A DNA stretch of 64,000 nt from Himantopus leucocephalus (Eukaryota > Chordata > Aves > Charadriiformes > Recurvirostridae): positions 10,257,599 through 10,321,598 of the forward strand of contig RSEF01000020.1 of NCBI GenBank assembly GCA_003993805.1. The letters are read 5' to 3'. Numbering within the stretch: the first letter of the stretch is position 1; every line of letters starts with the position of its first letter. Of this stretch, positions 38,343-49,779 are shown piece after piece. The notes under the pieces are model-generated. The model was not told the origin of the DNA. It did not search any database and saw nothing but the letters and a program-made list of their open reading frames with translations. The translations under genes and the position numbers were made by a program.

Positions 38343-40134
38343 TCACTCCGTGGGGGGGTACGGCAGACCCTCCAGGTCCAGCTGCCCATCTGCAGGCAGC
38401 GCAGCTCTGCACACCCACCCCCTGCCTGGCCCCCACCTCTGCCCGGGCAGGGTTAGCCCAGTCTGGCCCAGTCCAGCCCAATCTGGCCCAGTGCAGCCCC
38501 TCCTCTCACCCGGTTGCTGGCAGACCTGCTGGCACTCCTCCACCGTCCTGAAGTTGTTGGGGTTCCCCCCACAGCCGCTGTAGGTGAACGGCTGGCAGGT
38601 CCCTGTGGCGGGGTTGTAGGCATAGTGACGGAAGCGTCCCCTGCACGGGCCAGGCACGGGCGGGAGGTGACAGATGTCACCCGAGGACACGGAGCCGTTG
38701 GAAGCAGCAGGACCCAGCTGGTGGCCCCAACCAGCAGGCAGGACCAGGGCCGCGGTACCTCTCTCCGGAGGCAGGCAGCCGAGGCCACAGCCTGTGAAGC
38801 AGCACTTCTTGTGGCGGGGACAGTCGGAGTCATCTCTGCAGGAGCTTTTGCAGGGGGCAAAGGTGTGCAGCACCTTTCTCTTGGGGCAGATGCCCGGTTT
38901 GGCTGCGGGTGGGAAAGGAGACCGGCTCACAGGTGGGGTCTGTCCTGGCTGCGGCCCCCCTCCCACCAAGACCCCCGGGCCGCCCTTACCTGGCACTGGC
39001 CGCGTGCAGTGGACGTGGCAGCCCATGCTGCAGCACTTCTCGTTGCCTCGGCAGTCGCTGTCTGTGCTGCACTTCACCAGGCAGATGGTCACCGTGCCAG
39101 GGTTCGACCGCGGGCAGAAGCCTCTCTTGGCTAGGGGTGGCCAGCAGGGTCAGAGCCCCACCAGCCCCGGCCCGCTCCCACAGCCCGGCCCACCCCGGGG
39201 TGCCCACCTCCCCCAGATCCTTGTGGCAGGGAGCAACAGGCAGCCCTGTCCCCCTACACCGGAGGGCTGAGAGCAGGGGGTGGGTGCAGGGGCCACCCAT
39301 GCCAGCCCTTGTGGGTGATGCACCCCACAGGCAGCGGCTGAGCTTGGAAGACCCCAGACCCGATGCATCCCGTCCACGTGTCGGGAACGGGGTGTCGGGG
39401 CTGGCAGGGCTGCGGTCCCCCCCTTTGGAGGGCAGAGCACGGGCTCGTTCAGGGCTGCTGGGGGGAAGGGACCCCCCCCTCACCTCCCGCGGGGAGCCGG
39501 CACTCCCGTCCGCAGCCGGTGCTGCAGCAGCGCTCGCCGCCCGGGCAGTCCTCGTCCGTGGAGCAGAAATTGTCGCAGGGCTTCCGGGGGATCCTGCTGG
39601 GCTGGGGACACTCGCCATACTTCCCTGGGAGGGCGGGCAGGGGGCTACGGTGAGCGGGAAGGGCCCCCCCCCTCGGCGGGTGTCCTGCAGGGCCGGGACC
39701 TGCTCTGCCCTGGCAGTGGGGACACGTCGCGGTGCAGTGGCACCGGTGGAGCCGCCGCTTCCAGAGCCCGCCGGAGCTGCCGGCGGGTGATGCGGGCCGG
39801 GGCGGGGGGACACCTCCCCGGGCCCCCCGGGGCGGGGGGGGGGCGATGTCCAGCCCTGCCGCTCGGGTGCGGGCTCCGCAGCAGCGGGGACCGCGGGGCT
39901 GGGCAGGGTGTCCCGGCGGGATGTCCCAGCTCGGAGGCCGTGACACACATCCCCCCCCCAAACCAGTGGAGCGAGGGGACACCGGGGCGGTGGCGGGGAG
40001 CGGGGCCGGGCTCAGAGCGTACCCCCGGGCCGGGGCTCACCTGTCAGGCGGTGCCCCGAGGCCGGCCGGCAGTGGCCGGGGGGGCCCGGGGGGACCAGCA
40101 GCAGCAGCAACGGTAGGAGCAGCCCCGGCTTCAT
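38343..40134 (-). CDS. Secreted WAP-WAP-WAP-Kunitz protein (WFDC8/EPPIN-like)
   Basis: Predicted secreted serine-protease inhibitor of about 271 residues. Exons in transcript order: 40041-40134 (signal peptide starting MKPGLLLPLLLLL), 39484-39624 (WAP1), 38990-39130 (WAP2), 38510-38902 (WAP3 plus Kunitz), 38343-38389 (15-residue tail ending PYPPTE). All junctions are phase 1. Each WAP domain has the eight cysteines, with C-x5-C-C and GC signatures (ERCCSTGC, EKCCSMGC, KKCCFTGC). The Kunitz domain runs from DICHLPPVPG to QQVCQQPG with six cysteines, and GPCRGR puts arginine at P1, pointing to trypsin-like targets. WAP3 and Kunitz share one open frame: the only possible intron between them would be about 40 bases, too short to splice. 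Human WFDC8 has a different domain order, so no symbol is given. The last exon is less certain than the rest. Confidence 0.85.
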
Positions 40135-42610
40135 GGCGCTGCCCCCCTCGCCGCCCGCCGCCCCTTAAGTACAGCCCGGGAGCCCCGGCCCCGGTGCGGG
40201 CTGGCGCAGCGCCCCGCAACGGTCCCCGCCTCCCGGGAACGGGGACGGGGCTCCCGGAGCCCGGCGGAGTCCGGCCCCGCTCCCCGGCCCGGCCCGCTCT
40301 GACGGAGCAACAGCCTCCTCTGCCGGCCGCCGCCCGGGATGCTGCGCCGGGATCGGCCCCCGCAGCCCACGGAGCCCACGGAGCTGTGAGACTGCTCAGG
40401 CGGGGGCGCAGGGGGGAGCCCCAGCCCCGGCACCAGGAGGGCACAGCAGGGAGGGGGTGCAGGCAGGGAGGGGGTTGCAGGTAGGAAGGGGGCCGCACAG
40501 GCTGGGGGGACTGTTCCCCATGGTCGGGGGACAGTGGCAGGAGGACACGCCAAGCTTCACACCGCTGTGTGCCAGCAGGACTCCAACACGCCGTCATTAA
40601 CAGCACGCAGCTACGCGCAGTAACATGCAACAAGCGTGTGGCAACCAGGGGAGGAAGGGCATGAGGCTGAAGCCCCCCGGGGAAGGAGCTGACAGCGCCA
40701 GCCAAAGGCTGGTGACTCCCCACACCACCACCGCAGCACTGCGGCACATGCCACGTCGGGGCAAAGGTGTCACTGAGAGGGACCCTGTGCACATAAACTG
40801 GGGACAGGACTGCTTTCACAGCCCCGTTTTCTTGCTAAAGGTTCCCTTTATTTCAGACCTGGAGTTTCTGTAGCAACAAGTGCATTTGGCCACTTGGAGC
40901 TGAGATGACGCAAACAGGAATTTCCAAGCAGGGAAATACGATCGTTGAGCTGTAAAACCCCATATGAGACCGCAGAGGTCACGTCGGCCTCAGCACAAAG
41001 ATGACTGTTTCCAGCCAGGCTGGCCTTGCGACAAACCCCCAGGCAGGGAGCGTCCTCCGCCGCACACTGGGACCCCAGCCGAGGTCTTTCTCCCCATCTC
41101 CAGCTCCAGCAGAGAACCAGCCCCTTCCACCAGCACCTTGAAAACCCAGATCCTGCCCCTCTCCGCCCACCACGGCCACGGGCTGACCCCCATGTCTTGC
41201 TGCAGCCCTGCTAGTCCCCCCCTGCGCCCAGCAAGCCAGGCTGCCTCTGCCTGACCTTCCAGCAGCACCTGCCTGTGCCTTTTGCCATTCGGCAGGGCAT
41301 GGCGAGCTGTGCCAGCATGGCCACAATTCAGCAGCAAGAGGTGCCACGGCACCCCCCCAGCAGGGATGCGCGCAGCCTGGCTGTGCCCTCGCACCGTGTG
41401 GGACGGTGAGCCCGGAGCAAAAGCCTCTCTCCGCAGAGTCTTGGGGCGTGGCAGCAGCAGTGTCACGGGGTTCCCCCGGGCACGGAGCACACCTCGCCCT
41501 CGACGCAGTCACCCTTCGCATGCTTGGCTGTGCTGAGCTCTCTGCAACCTCCCTGCAATTTTAACCTTGGGCTTCCCCATCCCATTTAGTGCTGCCTCTC
41601 CCTGGTCCCGGTGCACGGTGGGGTGAAAGGCAGCCCCGGTTCTGACCCCGCTGGAGCACCCATCTGCCGGGACGCGTCTGCAGCCGGCCGACGTGATGGC
41701 ACCCAGCCATCCGTCTGTCCCCGCAGAGGAATGGTGCTCAGTGCACGGCGTGAGGCAGCGGGTGCGCCCAGCCTGGCACGTCGCACAGGCTTCCCACGCT
41801 CTGCTCCCCCTGAGGCCACGCTCGCCCATGGGGACCCGGCCAGCTGTCACCCGCGGCTCTGCAGGCAGACACATCAGGATGCAAGCATCAGGCCGAGACC
41901 AGGGCAGGCGGGCACTGAGTCTCCAAGGCAGACATGGCCGGGGACAGACCCCCAGCTGCTCCATCCCAGAACGCTCCCATGACACACTGCCAGGACAGCC
42001 ACTACCCCAGGGGAGCATCCTCCTGCTCAGCCCTCCCTGGGTTCCTGTTCCATAAACTTGTCTAATCGCTTGTCACACCTGGGCAGCGCGTGACATCTGC
42101 AGTACTGAGTCCCACAGCTCAGTGAGGAGACTGACTGCCCCCTGCCCCTCGCCTGTGGGTCTCCCCTGGCACCCTCAGGCTCCTGCAGCCATGGGAAGAA
42201 AGTCCTGTCTGCACCCTTTGAGCCACTCTAGAAGTACAAGCCTCCCCTTGTCCCTTCTGTACTCTCTTTCCCAAGCCAGAGATCTCCAACCCCTTCCTCT
42301 AGGATCCCCATGGCTACTGGGGTGGCCCTGGCCCATGGCCCCCATCTCCCTTTCCCCCAGGGAGGGTGCATTGGGTGCTGACGTCCCCACCCTGGCTGTA
42401 GCCTGGCTACTGGGGCTGGAATGGGGCCGTGGTAAATGATTTCTCAGGCAACAACACGTCGTGGGGCTGTCACTGCCTCGGGCACAACTGTGAAGTGCAA
42501 CAAGAGTTTCGGTACCCAAAGGTTATGTGTGCGGTGGCCCCTCCCCGGCCCCACGCAGATATAAACCCCCGCCGACCTGTGCTGGCTATCTGGCACCCAC
42601 GGGGAGCACC
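40135..42610. other. Divergent intergenic region between two WAP-family starts
   Basis: GC-rich upstream sequence of the minus-strand WAP-Kunitz gene, with a CTTAAG element at 40164-40169, is followed by an AT-richer patch at about 40840-40960 that has no coding frame. The TATA box of the next exon closes the interval. No gene was seen. Confidence 0.6.
42560..42565 (+). promoter_or_regulatory. TATA box of the orphan signal-peptide exon
   Basis: TATAAA lies 46 bases upstream of the ATG at 42611, in GC-rich surroundings. It is the only canonical TATA box seen ahead of a signal exon in the cluster. Confidence 0.75.
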
Positions 42611-42695
42611 ATGAAGACCGCCAGCGTTTTGCTCGTGGGCATCCTCGCCCTGTGTGCCCAGCTGCAGCCGGCCACTGTGGCTGCCGGTGGTACAG
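42611..42695 (+). CDS. Orphan signal-peptide exon of a WAP-type gene
   Basis: The exon encodes MKTASVLLVGILALCAQLQP and eight more residues to a GT donor (ACAG|GTGAGT), ending in phase 1 exactly like the first exons of WFDC2 and the 13-WAP gene. No WAP exon follows before the WFDC2 first exon at 46405; both strands were read for the CC...GC pattern. It could be an alternative first exon spliced to the WFDC2 WAP exons, which fits in phase, or what remains of a duplicated gene whose WAP exons were lost. An ATTAAA at about 45293 is a weak poly(A) candidate. The partner exon is unknown. Confidence 0.6.
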
Positions 42696-43646
42696 GTGAG
42701 TGCTCGGGGGGCACGGGGTGGCTGCATCCAGCTGGCTCTCGGGGCGCTGCGGGGCTGGCTCGGGCCAGGGGTCCCTCATGGGACGAGCAGGTAAGACCAA
42801 TCACACCGACACAGAGCCAGGCACATCCTCAGCTCCAGGGCACCCCATGATGGGCCGGGGTGACCTGGGCCACACCACTGCCACTGAGGTGTGAGGCTCC
42901 GGCTCTGCAGCACGGAGAGGGGCCGCTGAGGTCTGCGCCATGTGGGCAGCGTGGGCAGGCGGGGAGGGCTTGGTGGCAGCAGCAGGACGCAGCAGCGCGA
43001 CGGGAACCCTGCCTGCGGGGTGCACTGGCCTTTGGCTGCCAGCTGGGTGGATGGTTGGGCCCCAGAAGGGTCAGATAATTCCCCCTGCATCAGCCCATGC
43101 ACACAGCGCCAGGACCCTGAGCTGCCGACTGTCTCCCAGAGGAAGGGGTGTCCCTCTCTATCGCTGTCCCTTGCTTTCCCCATACCACGCTGGCTCCAGG
43201 GGCACCTTGCCTGGCCCAGCAACACTCTCCTTTTAATCATTGACTGCCCTCCCTTGGCAGGCAGGGAGACGTGACTCCAGCACCTTCCCTGCTGCCATGA
43301 AGGAGACACAGTCACCTGCGGGGACTGGGGGCAGCCAGCGTGACCAGGCTTAGCAGTGGCACCCAGGGATGCTGAGGGGAAGAGCCTTGGGGGTCGGGCT
43401 CAGGACCACTGATCCCACATCCTCAGCCAGGATCCTCCCCTGGGACGTGCTTTGGCACAGGGATGGCTGCCTGTGGCTGCGCTCCGCGCTCCCCACAGAC
43501 ATCCTCAGCCTCTGTCGAGGAAGCACCTGGCAGAGTCAGGGTGGGGACGGCAGCATCCTGAATGCCACGCATTACGGATGGGAGCCAAAGCATTTCTGTC
43601 TCCCGGAAAGCAATGCCAACTGCATGGGCTGGAGCCCGGCTCAGCC

Positions 43647-43723
43647 GCTGGCCCTGCCACCAGCACGTTCAGTCCCTCTTCAGCTGCTCTGGACAGACTG
43701 AACGTGCTGGCAGCAGGGCCAGT
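43647..43723. repeat. Long inverted repeat: about 28-bp arms, 21-nt loop
   Basis: Arm 43647-43674 (GCTGGCCCTGCCACC...) is matched by its reverse complement at 43696-43723, with about three mismatches. CAGCACGTTCAGTC pairs exactly with GACTGAACGTGCTG. The predicted RNA would fold into one hairpin of microRNA-precursor size. Nothing else supports an RNA gene here. Confidence 0.85.
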
Positions 43724-46354
43724 GGATCGGCCACTCGGCAGCCAGCCGGGCATGCCAGGGCCAAGGCACAACCTTGGGCAAACCCGCCAACGCCCACGCT
43801 GCTCCCTGCAGCTCTCACCTTCCTCTGCGGTTTCCCCTTCGTGTCCTGCCACAAGCCCGTTTCTGGGCTCCTGTCTGCTCCCGTCCAGCTGCTCCGGTGC
43901 AGCCCAGCTCCTGGCATTCACGTTCGCAGCCTCCCAGTTCCAGCTGCTCACTGTCAGCACCAAGGTCATCCCACACGCTGGGGCAGAGCAATTACGGGGT
44001 CAGACCAGGGCAATAACTCTGAAGGGCAAACGCCAGCACTGGAGCAGCAGCTCAGTCACGGCGGGACACCGCAGCAGCCCCTGCCCTGGCAGCGGGGACG
44101 GCACCCCTGGGTAGGCAGCGTTGGACTGGCAGCAGTACTGCTGCTCCAGGGATGCCGCCGCTGGGTCCGGGTGGGCTCTGTCCCTGCACAGCACAGGCAG
44201 AGACAGCGTGGGTCCCTCACCTCCATCCTGGAGGGCAGCAGTGACACAGCCCAGCCAACGCTCACACCTGCAGGAGCCATGTTACCACCCCATCCCACCC
44301 CATCCACCGGAGCAGCGTGCCCCAGCCCTGGCATGGGGGCCACCGGGCTGCAACATGGCCACCTTGATTCAGGGAGTCCCAGCATTGACCCTGTGCTAGA
44401 AACACCAGCCCAGCCCAGTTCCCCACAGTGTAGTCCCCAGCAGGGCCCAGCCACACGGGCAGAGTAGGAGTATCCTGGCCAGCTTGAGCGTGGCCATGTC
44501 CTGGCAGCCTCCCCGGCAGCTCCCCGGCACCCAGCCACCGAGCACCCCCACCTGGAGGGTGCACGGATGAGGACTGCCCTGCCGCTCTCCCCGCCACTGC
44601 CCTGCCACTCTCCCCACTGCCCCAGGCTTGTCCGCCGTCCCCACACGTCGGCTCCTGCTGCCAACGGCGGTGAAGCGCAGAGCGGCGGCTGGGCAGGCGG
44701 CTGGGCCATCCTCACCGGCTCCTGTTACTGCATAAACACCCGCGGCGGGGAGGGAACTGCAGGCAAAGGCAAACAGTTACTGATTTACTGCCACACCGCT
44801 CTGTGCTGCATTGTTGACTGTGGGGTTAAATTACCTGGAGACGGATCCCGGCAGAGCAGACACTGGCTCGTGACTCAGGGCAGGGAGCGTGTCCCCGGCT
44901 CCGTGCACCCCCGGCCCATGTGGGGCTGCGGGATGCTCCAGCCCGGAGCTGGGGCTGCCCCTGGAGCCTCTGCCAGCGACAAGGGCACATCATCACCAGA
45001 GACGGGGCAGGTCTCACTCACCTCTCCACACAGGAGAGGCTCAGCCTGTGATTGTGCCCTGGATGGGGCCCAGGGAGCTGGGAAGCTCTGGGATTGCTTC
45101 CCAGAGAGGGGTCCAGCCCGTGACCTCGGCCAGGCAGAAGCAGCACCGCACAGAGGGACCCGCGTCGCAACGGCAGCCAAACAACCCAAGGTGTTGAGCC
45201 CAAACCAGGAGCCACGAGCAAAGGGGCTGGGGTCCTCAGGCTCCCCTGCCAGAATGCTGGGCTGCTCCCCTTCTGTCAGTAGCCCCCAGGAATTAAAGCC
45301 ACCACCAACAGCGCCTGCGGAGGAGACGGGAACTGGCGGAGCGGCAAACACTGATGAGAACAGGGCAGCCACGCCGGGTCATCTGGCTGCTTAGCTAGCT
45401 GGGCCTATCCAAACAAACCCCAGCTCGATGCTGCCAGGCGCCGCGAAGCATCCCGGCCCGCTGGAGGGCGGCACACGTGCTGCGGGAGGGGTATCCCAGA
45501 CAGCCGCCAGGCTGAGGGGGTCTGGGGTCATACGGCCCCCGGCACCACCATGCCCTGCAGCACCGGGCGCACAGCCAGAGCACACCGGCAGCTCGCTGCC
45601 CGCCACCCACTCGCCCAACCGGCACTGCCGGCTGGTCCAGGCCGCATCCCTGGGGCTCTTGGAGGCTGCGAGGACGGCAGGGGCCACGGGATGAGGCTGC
45701 GGCTGGGCAGAAGGAGATCCTGAGGCTGCAGAGGAGGCGCAGGGGAGCCCTGGGGCGGGTGCCTGCCCAGAGGCGCAGGCAGCCTGGAGGGCCCTTCAGT
45801 CGAGGAGCGAAAGCTGGAGGAGAACAAGTGGCTGGAGCAGGAGCTGGGCGAGCAGCAGCCGCCACTGAGCCGCAGCCCCAGGCCATGCCACTGACTTATC
45901 CCGGCCTCTGGGCATCAGTGGCCCAGGCCGGGGGCTCCACTTGACTCACAACCACGGCCAGGGCGGTGGCAGGCACGGATCGTGCCCGGTCCCCTGGTGG
46001 CTGCTGTGCTCCCTGCTGGCGGCGCAAGCCGCATCCCCACGGCCTCTGGCAGCTGAGCCCCACGCAGGGCCATGGCAGCCTTGTGCCCCGGCTGCCTCAG
46101 GGGCTGGCCGGGGTCCGGCGTGCGGCCCACGGGGGCCACGGCCGGTGGCGGTTGGCTGCTGTTCCTGCCGGGTGAGTTTTCAGCATGGCCGCCCGGTCTC
46201 CTCGAGGCTCCCCCTTCCTGGTCGGCAGCCAGCAGCGGCAGATACCTGATACTCGGGTTGTGCAAGCACGAAGGGGGAGCCTGGCCCTGCCCGGCCCTTG
46301 GGAGCCACCCGGAAGGCCGAGCCCTCCCGCCCGCCGGCCCCACCTGGAGAGGAG

Positions 46355-46360
46355 CTTAAA
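46355..46360 (+). promoter_or_regulatory. WFDC2: TATA-like CTTAAA element of WFDC2
   Basis: CTTAAA lies 45 bases before the WFDC2 ATG, at the same distance as the TATA or TTTAAA elements of the neighbouring WAP genes. Assigned by position only. Confidence 0.45.
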
Positions 46361-46404
46361 GGCCGGCCAGGCGGCCCCGTAGGCGCAGCGCCGGCACCCG
46401 CACC

Positions 46405-48221
46405 ATGCCCAAGGCCCGCAGCGTGCTCGTCCTGGCGGGGCTCCTGGCTCTCTGGACAGAGCTGCCTCCAGCATCCGCCCAGAATGTCACCAGTGAGTAT
46501 GAGCGCACGTCTCGGCACGGCACGGCACAGCTCGGCTCGGCACGCCCCGGGCGAGCGGCCAGCATCACTCCCAGCCCCAGGGCCTGCTGGGGTGGGGGCC
46601 GGAGCCGAGAGCCAGCCGGCGCCCGGCGCGGTTGGGCTCCAGCAGCATCCCTGGACCCAGCCCTGGGACTGGCGGCAGCATCTCCCGCCTCGGGACGGCA
46701 GCCCTCAAGCCTGCCGCGGGGCCGGCAGCCCTGGCGTCAGCCCACGCCCTCCGCCTTTGCCTTGCAGCGAAAGCCGGTGTGTGCCCGGACCCGGCAACGA
46801 CGGAAGCAGCGAACTGCACGGTGGGGTGCCAGTCCGATGGCGACTGCGAGAGCACCCTCAAGTGCTGCCCGGCGGCCTGCGGAAAGGCCTGCCAGAAGCC
46901 CGACGGTAACGCTTCCTCCTGCTTCTGGCCCCGCTGCCCGGAACCGGACCCACTGCTGCGAGCTGACAGCCTGTCCCAGCCGGTGGGACCGGTGCTCCGG
47001 GGCGCGGTAGCGGCCATGGGCCTGGGCGCCCCTTGCATGTCCGGCTGCAGCGCGGTTACCAGGGGCTGCATGGGGAGCCCGGCAGGGTCAGGGTGTGCTC
47101 CCGTGGGGCGGTCTCCCAGCATGGTGCACCCTCCAGCTGGGCTTGCTGGGGCCACGCTCACCCCTTCCTCCTCCCGGTGACACGGGGGTTGAACAGACAC
47201 CTCCAAATGATGCCGGAGCGGGTGCAGAGGGCAGGGGTCTACGCCGCCCTTGTTGACTGCTCAGCTTCGTCACGAGCAGTCACCAGGCTGGGACATGGGC
47301 ACTGTCCTGCCTCCTGACCCCACACCTGGGATGAGTCTCCCAATGGCATCATCCCTGGCCCTGTGCCGGACACAGCCTCACAGCCACCCGGCTGAGTACG
47401 CTCCCCTCCATGGTCCTGCCCAGAGAGTAGCCTGGGTAGGCAGGCAGAGGATTTGGGATCTCCAGCCGCAAACATGTGGATGTGAACCAGAGGCTCCGAT
47501 ACCTCCATCGTCGCCTGCAAAAACAGAACTGGCCTGGCTGTGCTGCAGCGGAGGACGGCGTGGTGCAGAGCTGGGAGCCCAGCACCGGTGGCAGGCAGCA
47601 GCAGGCAGCGGGAAGGCAGGGCAGGGGCCCCATGCAGACAGGGCACAGGCTGTCTCAGGGACATGTGCCCCTCGCCCAGGCCTGAGCTGAGCCCACACAC
47701 CACGAGCGCACAGCCAGGGCTGCGTGCGGCAGCTGCAGGGGAAAGTGGAGGCAAGGCTGCCATCAGGGCTGCATGCCACGGCTGTGCGTCCTGTGCTGGC
47801 CACGCACCCCTGAGCAAGAGGCTGAGCACAGGGACAGTGGGGGACCACCACACCAAGTGGCCTCCCCAATGTGTCCCCATCGTGTCAGGCTGGCAGGAGT
47901 GCCAACAGGCAGAGCTGCGTGGCAGGGGAGCTGCCAGCTGGCACAGGGGTCTCTTGTCCACGGCAGCCAGGGGCCAGGGCCATGCCCAGGGCTCTGGGAG
48001 CTGCAGGGCTGGCCCTGCCCCTCGTGCCAGGGCCTGCAGGTCTCAGGCCGTGTCCCTTTGCCTTTGCAGAGAAGCCCGGCACCTGCCCACCCGTCAGTCC
48101 AGGGATCCCCATGCTGGGCGTCTGCACGAACCAGTGCAAGACGGACTCCAACTGCTCCGGGAGTCAGAAGTGCTGCAGAAACGGCTGCGGCAAGGTCTCC
48201 TGCGTGACGCCCCTCCACTGA
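46405..48221 (+). CDS. WFDC2: WFDC2 (HE4-like), two-WAP secreted protein
   Basis: Small secreted WAP protein with proposed antiprotease and epithelial defence roles in the family. Exons: 46405-46492 (signal peptide [20 protein letters not shown]...), 46768-46905 (WAP1, 8 cysteines), 48070-48221 (WAP2 and TGA). Phase-1 junctions give about 125 residues, the usual WFDC2 length. The C-terminus [16 protein letters not shown] is almost identical to the end of human WFDC2, which makes the assignment strong. NCT and NCS are possible N-glycosylation sites. The stop lies one base before a further donor (G|GTCAGT), so the 3' UTR is spliced to an exon from 48319 with AATAAA at 48506-48511. The 46906-48069 intron holds no other gene. 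Confidence 0.93.
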
Positions 48222-48318
48222 GGTCAGTTGGGCACCCACCGACCCCAGGAAGCCCGCGGCACCCACAGCATGGCACTGACGCGCCTGTCCCACTCACGGC
48301 CTTCTGCTCCCTTTGCAG

Positions 48319-48530
48319 GCACAGCTGCCTCCTGCCAGCCCGGCCACAGGGAAGCTGCTGCCTGATGCGAGTCCCGCATGCCCAGACCCCGGCCCTGCAC
48401 CGTCCCCCCCCGGCCCAGCCGCGCTCCTGGCTCGGAGCCTTCAGCCTCAGCTTCCTCTCCGGGGTCCCCTGCTCGGGGTGCACCACAGCCCCCCGCACTC
48501 TCACCAATAAAGCAGCCTCTCCCTGCCGCG
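48319..48530 (+). other. WFDC2: WFDC2 3' UTR exon with poly(A) signal
   Basis: A CCCTTTGCAG acceptor at 48318 follows the donor just after the stop codon. AATAAA at 48506-48511 marks the likely 3' end about 20 bases further on. Inferred from splice signals. Confidence 0.7.
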
Positions 48531-49779
48531 TTGATGGCCGCCTCTCTGTCCCGCTGCGCTCCCAGCTAGGCAGCCACTCTGCCCGCTCCCGGCCGCATCC
48601 TGCCCGCCACAGTTCCCGCTGGGCACCGGTGCCGGTGCTGGGGCTACCTGACTGCACACAAGCATCAGTACCGACTGGCTGCACCATGTCCCCAGGGGTC
48701 CCCAGCCTATGCCCCTGGCCGGGGCTGCCCCACGGCTCAGGCTGCCCCATGGCCCCACATCTGGGGCTGCCCCGCCACGCCAGCTCTTCCACCTGTGTGC
48801 AGATGTGCTCAGAATGGGGTCGTTGCGGTGCAGCCACTTCTCTGTCCCATTGAAGTAGAGCTGCTCTCTGCTCTGCAATGGCCGGGGGACAGGGAGGCTG
48901 CTGGCGTGTGCCACGGCACGAGCATCGCCCAAACCGCCTCCTGCCCTATGTGCTCCCAGCCCAGCAGTGGCACGTAGCCCGTGGCAGGAGCCCAAAGGAG
49001 CTGTGGGCAGGGAAGCCCACATGCCCCTGCTCCATGCCTGCCCCATGCCTGCCCCGTGCCTGCCCCTGCCTGCTCAGAGCTGGGCCATGCTCCTGCCCCT
49101 GCCCTGCTCTCCCTGGCACGTCCTGCTCCCTAAAGGGCTCCGGCCCCAGCGACCAGAGAAAGCAGTCCTATGTTCCCTTGAGGGGCCAGCAGCACCAGAG
49201 TCCCCACCTTTGGCAGGGGACAGAGCACAGCTCTCCCCTGGGGCAGAGTGAGCCCCGCACCCTACCCAGCAGAGCCCCGTGCCTGGTGCCCAGTGCCGGT
49301 CCCCCCTCTCCGTGCAGTGTGGGTGCAGGCTGGTGCACCCCAGCTCAGCGCCATGGCTCTCTGCAGCAGCTGTTCCTGCTCCATGTGTGCCGGGAGGTGA
49401 CCGGCAATGTTTCTTGGGCTGGACCAAGTGGACACTGAGGACTGGGGACAGGACACTGCTCCCCTGTGTCCCACCGCTGCTCGCCATTGGGGAGCGCAGG
49501 CAGTGGGGCTCCGGGAGTGCTGCCCGTCCCTCCGGCCCCGCTGCTTGCGGGTCACTAGTGACCTGGAAAGGGCACGCTGCAGAGGATGTGTCAGCTGTGG
49601 GCCACGAGCCCAGCGCTGCCCCGGGAGTCTCCCCCAAGCCGGATTGTTCGTGCCCGGCACTCCCACGGTCCCGATACAGTGCTGCCGTGGGAAGGAGCAG
49701 CTTGGCTCAGCTGGCCCCCACCCCAGCAGGGTTTAAATCCCGGTCGGCGGGCCCAGCAGCACAGCTCTCCGGCAGCAGC
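48531..49779. other. Intergenic region, WFDC2 to next WAP gene
   Basis: GC-rich sequence without recognisable exons. A short degenerate repeat of CATGCCTGCCC units lies at about 49034-49075. It ends with a TTTAAA promoter-like element at 49732-49737. Confidence 0.55.
49732..49737 (+). promoter_or_regulatory. TTTAAA core-promoter-like element
   Basis: TTTAAATCCC lies 43 bases ahead of the ATG at 49780. The same TTAAATCCC string precedes the minus-strand EPPIN-like gene near 61812, at the same spacing. Confidence 0.5.

Larger units (their letters stand above)
42696..46404. other. GC-rich interval without recognisable exons
   Basis: Lies between the orphan signal exon and WFDC2. No cysteine-rich exon was found on either strand. 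The interval contains a strong inverted repeat at 43647-43723, listed separately. Confidence 0.6.

Noticed and set aside
38909..39790. 293-codon plus-strand open frame
   Set aside because: It lies opposite the WAP exons of the minus-strand gene, whose cysteine pattern and splice sites are convincing.
47540..48853. 437-codon plus-strand open frame
   Set aside because: It crosses the WFDC2 intron and last exon in the wrong frame and ignores the clear WAP coding frame and splice sites.
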